Shown: in pieces, positions 46,352 through 53,604 of the stretch
How positions within the stretch are numbered: the first letter of the stretch is position 1
Layout: the number at the start of each line of letters is the position of its first letter
Assembly: GCF_014645795.1 (NCBI RefSeq)
Contig: NZ_BMMK01000015.1
Coordinates: 62,001-126,000 of the forward strand
Direction of reading: 5' to 3'
DNA from: Longimycelium tulufanense
Lineage (GTDB): Bacteria; Actinomycetota; Actinomycetes; Mycobacteriales; Pseudonocardiaceae
Length of the DNA: 64,000 nt
Program-made: the position numbers and the translations under genes
Notes under the pieces: generated by a model
What the model saw: only the letters and a program-made list of their open reading frames with translations
What the model was told of the DNA's origin: nothing
Database searches by the model: none

Positions 46352-47554
46352 TCACAGGTTGAAGACCCGGCGAGCCGTCTCCCCGAGGATGTTCCGCTTG
46401 CCCTCGGCGCTGAGGAAGGGAATGCCCATGATGCGGCCCGGCACGTCGAAGTCCCAGTGCGGCCAGTCCGAGGAGTACATGAGGGTGTGCTCGGCGTCCA
46501 TGGCACGGAACGTCGACTCCAACAGCCCCATGTCGGTGATCTCCAGGGGCTGGGCGGTGTAGTACATCGCCCGCATGTAGTCGCTGGGACGCTTCGTCAA
46601 CAGGGGAGCGTCTGACTGGCGCATCAGGTATTCGTGGTCCAGCCGCTGCATCATGAACGGGACCCAGGCGATCCCGCTCTCGATCCAGATGGTCCGCAAC
46701 CCTGGGAAACGTTCGGGAATCCCATTGATGATCCAGTTCGTCAGGTGCGTCATGTTGCAGGTGACGAACGACATCGCGTGCACCGACAGGAAGCGGTTCA
46801 TGGTGCTGGTCATGAAGTCGCCCCAGGTGGGACCGGCATGGAACCCGATCGGCATCCCGACCCGCTCCAGCTCGCCGTAGACCTTCATGTACTGGTTGCG
46901 GTGTACTCCGGTGTGCCGCTGGCTGGTCACCAGGAACCCGATGACATCGGGGTGGTCGGCGTATCGCCGGATCGTTTCCAGGCAGGCGTCCGGATCCTCG
47001 AACGGCAACCCGAGCATGGTCTTGATGCGACTGTCCGTGCCGAGGATGTTCTCGGTGAACCAGCGGTTGTAGGCGAGCATGAGCTGGGTGGCGATCCGCG
47101 GGTGCGGGTGCAGGCCGATCTCGAGCATCGGCTGCGGGAACACCACCTGCACGTCGATGCTCATCGCGTCCATGGCCCGGCGGACCAGGGTCACGTCCCG
47201 GTGCACGTCGGTCTCGGCGACCGGCTCGGCCAGCGCGGCCTGGTGCGGGATGCGCCCGGCCACGTCCTGCAGCGTCAGCCCGGCCATGTGGTTGTGCAGT
47301 GCGAGGTGGCTGGCCTGCGGCCAGTTCAGGACGAGCTGGTGCGCGATGTCGCGCACCACCGGATCCTCCAGGTAGTCGACGATTTCGGGCCAGGAGTCCA
47401 GTTCGACGTGGTGGGAGTCGACGTCGACGATGAGATAGTCGTCCAGGCCGTAGTACTCGGTGTCCCGACGCGCGTTGGCCAGGATGTCCCGGGTGTCGGT
47501 GCGTGTGGTGATCTCCTGGGTGGGATGTGGTGTGACCCCGTCAGTCGGCGGCAT
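46352..47554 (-). CDS. Amidohydrolase family protein (ACMSD / resorcylate decarboxylase-like TIM barrel)
   Basis: A 400-aa metal-dependent hydrolase or decarboxylase. It contains YLIVDVDSHHVELDSW (an altered HxH-like segment, DSHH), RRAMDAMSIDVQVVFPQPML, GMPIGFHAGPTWGDFM (metal His), IESGIAWVPFMMQRLD and LMYSSDWPHWDFD (catalytic Asp). Members decarboxylate or hydrolyse aromatic and cyclic acids. It is followed upstream on the same strand by a small protein, a Rieske ferredoxin and a zinc alcohol dehydrogenase, which points to a catabolic operon. Confidence 0.88.
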   Translation of the reverse strand: MPPTDGVTPHPTQEITTRTDTRDILANARRDTEYYGLDDYLIVDVDSHHVELDSWPEIVDYLEDPVVRDIAHQLVLNWPQASHLALHNHMAGLTLQDVAGRIPHQAALAEPVAETDVHRDVTLVRRAMDAMSIDVQVVFPQPMLEIGLHPHPRIATQLMLAYNRWFTENILGTDSRIKTMLGLPFEDPDACLETIRRYADHPDVIGFLVTSQRHTGVHRNQYMKVYGELERVGMPIGFHAGPTWGDFMTSTMNRFLSVHAMSFVTCNMTHLTNWIINGIPERFPGLRTIWIESGIAWVPFMMQRLDHEYLMRQSDAPLLTKRPSDYMRAMYYTAQPLEITDMGLLESTFRAMDAEHTLMYSSDWPHWDFDVPGRIMGIPFLSAEGKRNILGETARRVFNL

Positions 47555-47606
47555 GGTGTCCTCGGGTTCGGCTCGGCGCCCTTCGGGCAGGTGCGACGGG
47601 ATCCGG

Positions 47607-47921
47607 TTAGTGGTGGACAGGGGTGCTGCGGGAGAACCAGACCGCCATCTCGAACGGGGTCAGGTTCTGTGCCCGCAGCAGGGCACACGCCAGCACCACG
47701 CACTCGGTGGTGGAAACCTGCTCGGTGACTGGCGGGATCTCCTGGCCGGTCTGCTCCGTGGCAGCGGCGTACAGCCGGACCGCGCTGCTCACCAACTCTC
47801 GGAGGTTCTCCGGGGCCACCTGGTTGGCCGTGCCCTTGGCGAGCACGTCCTCGGTGAAGTCCCGCAGCTGCCGGGCGAGCGTGCCGGCGTCGACGCCGGT
47901 CCTGGTCTCAGCAGGTGACAT
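47607..47921 (-). CDS. Small conserved-type protein in the amidohydrolase-Rieske operon
   Basis: A 104-aa soluble helical protein: GTLARQLRDFTEDVLAKGTA, then VAPENLRELVSSAVRLYAAA and STTECVVLACALLRAQNLTP. I do not recognise a named family. ATG 47921 overlaps the end of the Rieske gene by 14 bases, so the two are translationally coupled. It may be a subunit or assembly partner of the Rieske-amidohydrolase pathway; that is inference from coupling. Confidence 0.65.
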   Translation of the reverse strand: MSPAETRTGVDAGTLARQLRDFTEDVLAKGTANQVAPENLRELVSSAVRLYAAATEQTGQEIPPVTEQVSTTECVVLACALLRAQNLTPFEMAVWFSRSTPVHH

Positions 47922-48297
47922 AGATCGTTCCCTCTCGCTCCTCGACCGGAAACGCGCGGAGCCGGAAGCTCGGGTCACCGGCGTGTATTCCGGTGGTGAT
48001 GCTGTACTCGAAGCCGTGCCAGGGGCACACGATGTGCATGTCGGTCTCGTCGAAGGTCAGACCGATGGCTTGCTTGGCGTCGTCGAGCCGCTCTCGTACC
48101 CGGGGGACGATGCGCCCCTGGCAGACCGGGCCGCCCTGGTGTGCGCAGATGTTCTCGTAGGCGTACAGCACGCCGTCGAGGCGGAAGATGCCGATCGTCG
48201 TCCCTTCGATGTCGACGATGTACCGGCCCCGCTCCGGAACCAGGTCGCTCGAGCCGATCTCGTGCTGAACGGCAGACACTTCGGATCCCGGTTTCAT
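47908..48297 (-). CDS. Rieske [2Fe-2S] ferredoxin-type protein
   Basis: A 129-aa protein with a single Rieske domain. The ligands are Cys51 and His53 (NICAHQGGPVCQ) and Cys91 and His94 (VCPWHGFEYSI). The insertion between the two ligand pairs is longer than in NirD/BphF-type ferredoxins. It lacks the catalytic domain of ring-hydroxylating oxygenases, so it is probably an electron carrier or a small Rieske subunit. ATG 48297 (MKPGSEVSAV) is chosen; ATG 48324 would add 9 residues. Confidence 0.87.
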   Translation of the reverse strand: MKPGSEVSAVQHEIGSSDLVPERGRYIVDIEGTTIGIFRLDGVLYAYENICAHQGGPVCQGRIVPRVRERLDDAKQAIGLTFDETDMHIVCPWHGFEYSITTGIHAGDPSFRLRAFPVEEREGTIYVTC

Positions 48298-48460
48298 GTG
48301 GACCATCCGATTCGTCAGCAGCACACACGTACCTGGCTGTGCTCACGAGGGCGAGGTCAGATGACTCGAAGCTAGGCATCCACACCCGGGCCGGCAAGCG
48401 GACACGCGTCACCAACACGAGTGGTCGGGGAAAGGTTGGAAACTTTGCCGGGCCGACATG

Positions 48461-49492
48461 TCATGCCTGGTCGCGGGTGGCGACGAGCTTGCGGCCGGGT
48501 TCGAGCATCGCTTCCGGCAGGTCCTGCCATGCGACGTCGTGGGAGTAGACGACCGAGGGCTGGACCAGGCCGCGCCTGATCGCAGTCAGGACATCGGGCA
48601 CGTATGGCGCGTTGTTGGCGCGTGCGATACGAAGGGTGATTCCGTAGTAGAACATCTGGTAGGTCGGTACGGACACGTCGCCGAAGAGCCCGCCAAGACT
48701 CTCGACGACACCTTCCGGTGCCGCGAGGTCGATCCCGCGACGCAGCCACTCGGCGTTGCCTCCGGACACCTCGATCACGAGCTCGAAGCGTCCTCCGGCG
48801 GGATCTGGTGGAGAGTCGAGCACCGTGGTCGCACCCAGCGTTTCGGCCAGCGCTCGGTTGTCCGCGTTGCGGTCGACATACACCACCTGCTCGGCACCAT
48901 AGGCGGCAGCGAAAGCAACCTGGTACAGCCCGCTTGCACCCCAGGACAACACCAGCACCTTCCGGCGGCCAGCATCACGAACCTGCCGTACCGCGACATC
49001 ATGCGTGGTGCCCAGAACGTCGTACGCCGCTATGCATTCGTACGGATCGACCTCTGGCGGGATACGGGTCAACATCGCGTCCGCGTAGGGAACCCGGACC
49101 ACGTCGTCGAACAGTCCACCCCAATCGCTGTTTATCGCCAGCCCGTAGAAGGCCCCGTAGAGAACCGACGTGCAGTGGGCGGTCCACCCTCGCCGGCATC
49201 GTTCACACCGTCCACATGAGATCGCCGGAGCGACCACCACCACATCGCCCGGGCGCACGCTGGTAACGGACTCACCCACGGACACCACCTTCGCGACAGC
49301 CTCGTGTCCGAAGGCGAAGTCGCCCGGTAGCGGGCTCCGCCCGTCCAACACGGGCACGTCGAAGGGGCAACGCCCCGCCACGATCGGTGTCACCAAGGCA
49401 TCCTCGGCGCCCTGCATCACCGGAACAGGCTTCTCCCGCCACTCCAGCTGCCCTGGCCCGACGAACCACAGGGACCGCATCAGCTCCGCCAC
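48461..49492 (-). CDS. Zinc-dependent alcohol dehydrogenase (MDR family)
   Basis: A 343-aa medium-chain dehydrogenase. The catalytic zinc ligands are Cys42 (AGRCPFD) and His63/Glu64 (FGHEAVAK). The structural zinc Cys are 93, 96, 99 and 107 (CGRCERCRRGWTAHC). The cofactor region is VLVLSWGASGLYQVAFAAAY, in which the usual GxGxxG is changed to WGASG, so NAD(P) binding may differ. It lies 163 bases upstream of the Rieske gene on the same strand. It is divergent from an HxlR regulator whose upstream region carries repeated GATAGCT sites. Confidence 0.9.
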   Translation of the reverse strand: MAELMRSLWFVGPGQLEWREKPVPVMQGAEDALVTPIVAGRCPFDVPVLDGRSPLPGDFAFGHEAVAKVVSVGESVTSVRPGDVVVVAPAISCGRCERCRRGWTAHCTSVLYGAFYGLAINSDWGGLFDDVVRVPYADAMLTRIPPEVDPYECIAAYDVLGTTHDVAVRQVRDAGRRKVLVLSWGASGLYQVAFAAAYGAEQVVYVDRNADNRALAETLGATTVLDSPPDPAGGRFELVIEVSGGNAEWLRRGIDLAAPEGVVESLGGLFGDVSVPTYQMFYYGITLRIARANNAPYVPDVLTAIRRGLVQPSVVYSHDVAWQDLPEAMLEPGRKLVATRDQA

Positions 49493-49850
49493 AGCGCACC
49501 TCCGCGTTTCAGGCAGTCGTCGTCAAGTGTGCTCACGGGACGAGGCGCCCCGGGGCACGGAGCACCGATACGTGGGGGTCCGGCAGCCCCATCCGTTGTG
49601 CCGCAGTTGTTCGAGGTCCTCGCATCGGGAACAACACACCCGATCGAGGACCCGGTCACGAGGTGAAGGCGCTACCCAGGGCGGGGCCGAGGTTCCGTTC
49701 GAACTCGCTGCGCATCGTGGTCAGGTCGGATGTCATCGCTTTGCCGCTCCGCTGCCATATCTGTCCCCGGGGGCGCGTCCTTGCCGCGTCCGTGCAGGCC
49801 GCCGGATCAGCCTTTGCCGATCCCGGGCTGGAGGCCAACGGCCCACCGGG

Positions 49851-49989
49851 TTGGATAGCTCACCCCTGGGCGCCGCTGGAAGCTATCCAATTGATAGCTA
49901 CTCTCAAGTAGGCTAACGAAGGTTGGGGAAGTCAAGCACTGTGACCGGTATCATTCGAAGGGATAGCTGCTACCGGTTGGATAGCTATC
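49851..49989. promoter_or_regulatory. Cluster of GATAGCT repeats, candidate HxlR operator region
   Basis: GATAGCT or its complement occurs at 49854, 49881, 49893, 49962 and 49980. AGCTATC (49881-49887) and GATAGCT (49893-49899) form a perfect inverted repeat with a CAATT spacer, and GATAGCTATC (49980-49989) is a perfect 10-bp palindrome. The cluster lies within the 537-base divergent spacer between the alcohol dehydrogenase (49492) and the HxlR gene (50030). Repeated dyads upstream of an HxlR gene suggest autoregulation and control of the catabolic genes. No gene was seen in the rest of the spacer. Confidence 0.65.
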
Positions 49990-50029
49990 GCGCTGTGGTG
50001 ATGGCCGGTCCCAGGACGGGAGGTGTGCG

Positions 50030-50380
50030 GTGGCCGAGGAGGTCAGGCCGTACTGCCCCTATTACGCACGGGCGATGGAGATGATCGGCCGCCGTTGGGC
50101 GGGTGCCGTGCTGCGCGCGCTGTGGACCGGAGCGACCCGGTTCAACGAGATCGCCGACGCGATCCCGGGCATGACCGACCGGCTGCTGTCCCAGCGGCTG
50201 AAGGACCTGGAGGCGGATGGGCTCGTCGAGCGACACGTCCACCACACCAGGCCGGTGCGCATCGAGTACCGGCTCACCGCGAAGGGGCGGTCGCTCGGCG
50301 ACGTGTTGTTCACACTCAACCAGTGGGCGCTGGAGTGGATCACCCTCGAGGACGAGGCCACACGGCCCCGTTCCTCGTAG
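50030..50380 (+). CDS. HxlR-family winged-helix transcriptional regulator
   Basis: A 116-aa regulator. The single Cys near the N-terminus (RPYCPYYARAMEMIGRRWAG) is followed by the winged helix: ATRFNEIADAIPGMTDRLLS, then QRLKDLEADGLVERHVHHTR and the wing VRIEYRLTAKG. Such proteins bind palindromes as dimers and often sense quinones, aldehydes or electrophiles. GTG 50030 has GGGAGG six bases upstream. It probably controls the divergent alcohol dehydrogenase-Rieske-amidohydrolase genes. Confidence 0.9.
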   Translation: MAEEVRPYCPYYARAMEMIGRRWAGAVLRALWTGATRFNEIADAIPGMTDRLLSQRLKDLEADGLVERHVHHTRPVRIEYRLTAKGRSLGDVLFTLNQWALEWITLEDEATRPRSS

Positions 50381-50755
50381 CCCTGGATCTGTCTCGCCCC
50401 GACGCCCCTGCTGCCGGAAACCGGACGGGGCCAGTCTGGATAGGTGAGCTGGTCGCGTGCCCGCATGGCGCGCTCGCGTCCAATCGTACGCAGACGCACC
50501 GCGGGGAGAGGCACTCGCCGCCTCGCCGGAGCTGTGCTGACAGCTGCGTAGCCGCTCGTGCATCCAGGAAAACCTCAATGCCGGGCCTGGGTGGGCGACA
50601 ATCGGTCCGTGCTCGGCGTTGATCGCCCGGGCCGCGACGACGAAGATCGATGTCGACGAGGCTTCCGTGCTGGCGTCACCCGTTCCGGGCGACCTTAGGC
50701 GCTGCCGGAGTTCCGTTCACACCGTCCACACACGAGTGTCGTAATCTGTGGCGCC
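50381..50755. other. Intergenic region upstream of the copper/sulfur locus
   Basis: A 375-base spacer with no gene recognised. A TAATCT hexamer at 50741, about 10 bases before the next start (50756), could be a -10 box and would make the downstream gene leaderless or nearly so. No -35 box is evident. Confidence 0.35.
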
Positions 50756-51253
50756 GTGGCGGGAGCGAGCCGCTGTGTCCGGACCGCGCGAGGACTCCTC
50801 GCGCGGTTTGTTGTGGTCTTCGCCGCCATCGCAGGTTTCGCGCTACTGCACGCTCCGTCCTGCGCCGACGGGATGAGCGTCGCGACGCCCCACCCGGCCA
50901 AGCCCACGACGACCAGCCAGTCCGAGCATGCCGGGACGGCCCCGATGGTGGTGGCCGTGCCCGTCGTGCCCTGTCCCGGACAGGCCGTCCAGGCTCACAC
51001 CGCCGGGTGCATGACGGGACAGCTGACGGAAGCCGCCCTCGGCGCGGGTGGGCGTGCCTCCGATCGCGGGGACCTTGGCGGGGTCCTCACCGCATGCCTG
51101 GTGTTCGTAATGTTCGTGCTCGTCGCCGTGGTAGGGCTGCGTTCGGCACTGGCTCGGGGCATCACCGTGCTGACTGCCGCCCGTGTCGCTGCCTCGCGGA
51201 TGGCGTTCCGCCGTCCGGTGAGCCTCGCTGAACTCTGCGTGATGCGGACGTAG
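50756..51253 (+). CDS. Small secreted/membrane protein, DUF6153-like
   Basis: A 165-aa protein. The N-terminal hydrophobic segment LLARFVVVFAAIAGFALLHA acts as a signal anchor, followed by a Pro/Thr/His region with Cys-containing motifs (VPVVPCPGQ, AGCMTGQ), a second transmembrane segment (LTACLVFVMFVLVAVVGLRS) and the terminus SLAELCVMRT. The two-TM layout and the terminal LCVxRT motif are typical of DUF6153 proteins, which often stand beside copper genes in actinomycetes. GTG 50756 is used. A terminator follows 13 bases after the stop. Confidence 0.6.
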   Translation: MAGASRCVRTARGLLARFVVVFAAIAGFALLHAPSCADGMSVATPHPAKPTTTSQSEHAGTAPMVVAVPVVPCPGQAVQAHTAGCMTGQLTEAALGAGGRASDRGDLGGVLTACLVFVMFVLVAVVGLRSALARGITVLTAARVAASRMAFRRPVSLAELCVMRT

Positions 51254-51266
51254 GAGACGTCTGCCC

Positions 51267-51294
51267 GGAGCACGACCAGTTCTCGCCGTGCTCC
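51267..51294 (+). terminator. Hairpin after the DUF6153-like gene
   Basis: GGAGCACG (51267-51274) and CGTGCTCC (51287-51294) form an 8-bp stem with a 12-base loop, 13 bases after the stop and 74 bases before the next start. Confidence 0.55.
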
Positions 51295-51367
51295 CGGTTC
51301 GCACTCATCAGCTCGCCCGGTGCGCGCTGTCGACGCTCCTCTTTCCATTGTGTGGGAAGGCTTGTCC

Positions 51368-52450
51368 GTGGATCTGCTTGCTGTTCTGGTCACCGGTCTG
51401 TTCGCTGGAGGCGTCTCGTGCGCTGCGGTCCAGGGTGGCCTCCTTGCCGGCTTGATCTCGCGGCAACGTGCCGCCACCACCACGGTTTCGCAGAAGCCAC
51501 CCTCTCGTGTGGCACGCGCCGGGACCATCACGTCACACGCACCTCGGCGTGGGACGTTGGCGCACCTGGGCGATGACCTTGCCCCCGTGACCGGGTTCCT
51601 GGTCGGCAAGCTCGTCTCGCACGCACTGCTCGGTGCGTTGCTGGGCACGGTGGGCAGTGTGGTGCAGCTGTCCGCCGGGGTCCGCACGTGGCTCCAGCTC
51701 CTGGCCGGCGGACTGATCATGGTGTTCGGGCTCGCCCAGCTCGGGGTGCCCGGGTTTCGCAACATCACCGTCGAGCCGCCTCTGTCGTGGATGCGGTTCG
51801 TGCGCAACCGTTCCCGGTCGCGGGCCACCTTCGCGCCGACGGTCCTCGGCGTGGCCACGGTCCTGCTGCCGTGCGGGGTGACGCTGTCGGTGGAAGCGTT
51901 GGCGCTTGCCTCCGGCTCAGCCCTGGTGGGGGTGGCCATCATGGCGATGTTCGTCCTGGGGACCAGCCCGTTGTTCGTCGTGCTCGGCTATGCCGCGCGC
52001 AAGGCCGCGGCCGCCTGGCGGGGTCGGCTCTCGGTTCTCACCGGCATCGTCGTCCTGGCGACCGGGCTGTACACCTTCAACGGTGGCCTGGAGCTGGCCG
52101 GGTCACCGTTGGCCGCCAGCCACATTGCGCACACCGTGGCGGGGGAGTCCCCGGGGGATGAGTCCGTGGTCTCGGTCGTGGAGGGAAAGCAGACCGTGCG
52201 GATCACGGCCCGCACCGGCTACTACTCCCCGGAGAACGTTCAGGTCAGTGGGGGCCTGCCGACCACCCTGGTGGTGCACTCCGAGGATGCTCGGGGCTGC
52301 GTGCGAGCGTTCCTGGTCCCGGAGTACAACGTCGAGAAAATCCTGCCCGTGGAGGGGGAGACCCGCATCGATCTCGGTGTGCTCCAGTCCGGCACGATCG
52401 CCTACTCGTGCGGGATGGGCATGTACACCGGCACCATCACTGTCGCCTGA
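51368..52450 (+). CDS. TauE/SafE (DsbD-like) transmembrane protein fused to a cupredoxin domain
   Basis: A 360-aa protein. Residues 1-240 contain six to seven transmembrane helices of the TauE/SafE or UreH type (LLAVLVTGLFAGGVSCAAVQ, then VTGFLVGKLVSHALLGALLG and VATVLLPCGVTLSVEALALA with a conserved Pro-Cys). The C-terminal 90 residues form a cupredoxin-like domain with likely copper ligands in EDARGC and AYSCGMGMYTG. This architecture is linked to copper or thiol-redox handling in other bacteria. GTG 51368 follows GGAAGG by 7 bases. The next gene starts 16 bases after the stop and encodes an HMA metallochaperone. Confidence 0.85.
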   Translation: MDLLAVLVTGLFAGGVSCAAVQGGLLAGLISRQRAATTTVSQKPPSRVARAGTITSHAPRRGTLAHLGDDLAPVTGFLVGKLVSHALLGALLGTVGSVVQLSAGVRTWLQLLAGGLIMVFGLAQLGVPGFRNITVEPPLSWMRFVRNRSRSRATFAPTVLGVATVLLPCGVTLSVEALALASGSALVGVAIMAMFVLGTSPLFVVLGYAARKAAAAWRGRLSVLTGIVVLATGLYTFNGGLELAGSPLAASHIAHTVAGESPGDESVVSVVEGKQTVRITARTGYYSPENVQVSGGLPTTLVVHSEDARGCVRAFLVPEYNVEKILPVEGETRIDLGVLQSGTIAYSCGMGMYTGTITVA

Positions 52451-52466
52451 CCAGCAGGAGCGATTC

Positions 52467-52694
52467 TTGTCCGGCATCACGACTCACACCTTCGATGTCG
52501 AGGGCATGCACTGCGGAAGCTGTGGGCTGCTGATCGATGACACACTGGAAGACCTGCCCGGTGTGCACAGCACCCAGACCTCGGTCAAGCAGGGGCACAG
52601 CGTCGTCGAGATCGACACGACCGCATGCACCCCCGACGAGGTCATCGCTGCGATCGCCGAGGCCGGATACACCGCCCGCCTCCAGGAGCCCTGA
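52467..52694 (+). CDS. Heavy-metal-associated (HMA) domain metallochaperone, TTG start
   Basis: A 75-aa single HMA domain. The metal site is GMHCGSCG (Cys-x-x-Cys), followed by LIDDTLEDLPGVHSTQTSVK and the closing AIAEAGYTARL. No ATG or GTG fits the N-terminus; TTG 52467 is preceded by AGGAG 6 bases upstream and gives LSGITTHTFDVEGMHC. It is coupled to the TauE/SafE-cupredoxin gene (16-base gap) and probably delivers Cu(I) between it and other proteins. Confidence 0.85.
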   Translation: MSGITTHTFDVEGMHCGSCGLLIDDTLEDLPGVHSTQTSVKQGHSVVEIDTTACTPDEVIAAIAEAGYTARLQEP

Positions 52695-52945
52695 CGTCAG
52701 GGTTGGGGCGGACCAGTCGACCCGCCCCATCACCGCGATGTTTGCGGGCTTGCTCCATCGCGCCTGCCCCGATGAACGGTTCTGTCGTCGCAGCGGAGTG
52801 GACACAGCGTCGAGCCATTACCTTCGACGGTTCCCCCATTACCCTGGCGTACCCGGTGGAGCTTGTCGGACGGCGGCGGGCGCGGGCCGGTCATGTTGAC
52901 TCTCCAGGGGTGGGCGCCCCTTCCGCCCATTGGCCCAAAATACCT

Positions 52946-53013
52946 CTACCCCGTAGCCGTAGCTGTCATCGTGGCAGGCAAAAGAGAAAAATGTGAGTCC
53001 TACCCCGAAGTAG
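52946..53013. promoter_or_regulatory. Two CTACCCCG-GTAG dyads, candidate CsoR-family operator
   Basis: CTACCCCGTAG (52946-52956) and CTACCCCGAAGTAG (53000-53013) both have inverted CTAC/GTAG ends and a CCCC core, and lie 28-96 bases upstream of the CsoR-like gene at 53042. The CTACCC core is shared with the perfect dyad upstream of the second csoR (57182). They sit in a 347-base spacer (52695-53041) with no gene. Confidence 0.6.
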
Positions 53014-53041
53014 ACTTGGGTCAACGGCGCGAAGGGGAGGC

Positions 53042-53362
53042 ATGGGACGCGAGGTGCGGCCGGCGACGCCGGGTAACCAGGCGCAGGGCCGGGAGATGAT
53101 GGATCAGGACACGTTGGCCGACTGCCTGGGTCGATTGGCCAAGGTCGCCGGACAGGTCCAGGGCGTGGCCCGGATGTTGGAGCAGGGACGGTACTGCGTG
53201 GACGTGCTCAACCAGATCAGCGCGATCCACAAGGCGTTGGACGCGGTGGGGGAGCGGGTCACCCGCAACTACCTGGAGCGGTGCGTGCGCGAGGCGATCG
53301 AGGCCGGGGATCCGTTGATCTACGACGAGGTCATGCGGGTGATCTATCGGCGCTCTCGCTGA
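53042..53362 (+). CDS. CsoR/DUF156-family metal- or persulfide-sensing repressor with Tyr at the metal His position
   Basis: A 106-aa protein of the CsoR family: LADCLGRLAKVAGQVQGVAR, then RYCVDVLNQISAIHKALDAV and RNYLERCVREAIEAG. Canonical Cu(I) sensors use Cys-x24-His-x3-Cys; here the residues are Cys52, Tyr77 and Cys81 with the same spacing, so the His ligand is lost while both Cys remain. Two Cys without the His is the pattern of persulfide-sensing CstR proteins. ATG 53042 follows GGGGAGG closely. It stands downstream of the TauE/SafE and HMA genes and behind two dyads. Copper, nickel or sulfane sulfur could be the signal. Confidence 0.87.
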   Translation: MGREVRPATPGNQAQGREMMDQDTLADCLGRLAKVAGQVQGVARMLEQGRYCVDVLNQISAIHKALDAVGERVTRNYLERCVREAIEAGDPLIYDEVMRVIYRRSR

Positions 53363-53397
53363 CCGGCCCTCCGGGTGTCCCGGCTCCGCCGTCGCGA

Positions 53398-53439
53398 GGG
53401 TGCCCCAGCTCGGGCCCTGGCACGCGAGCTGGGGCACCC
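53398..53439. terminator. Strong bidirectional terminator between the csoR-like gene and copA
   Basis: GGGTGCCCCAGCTCG (53398-53412) and CGAGCTGGGGCACCC (53425-53439) form a perfect 15-bp stem with a 12-base loop, between convergent genes ending at 53362 and 53605. Confidence 0.88.
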
Positions 53440-53604
53440 CGACCGGGAGCGCGGCCAGCGTCGCTGTTGAGCATGCGCAGCTCCTCGCCTCCACCCTTGT
53501 CGAAACCGCACCGGCGACGGCTCCTTGGGCAGACACCGGCACCACGAAGGCCCGGGGTGGGAACAGCACTTCTGGTCCCCACCCCGGACCCGGCCCCCGA
53601 GGGC

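Noticed and set aside
49851-49989. GATAGCT repeats as a CRISPR array
   Set aside because: The repeats are 7 bases long, irregularly spaced and in both orientations, with no cas genes; they fit operator sites.
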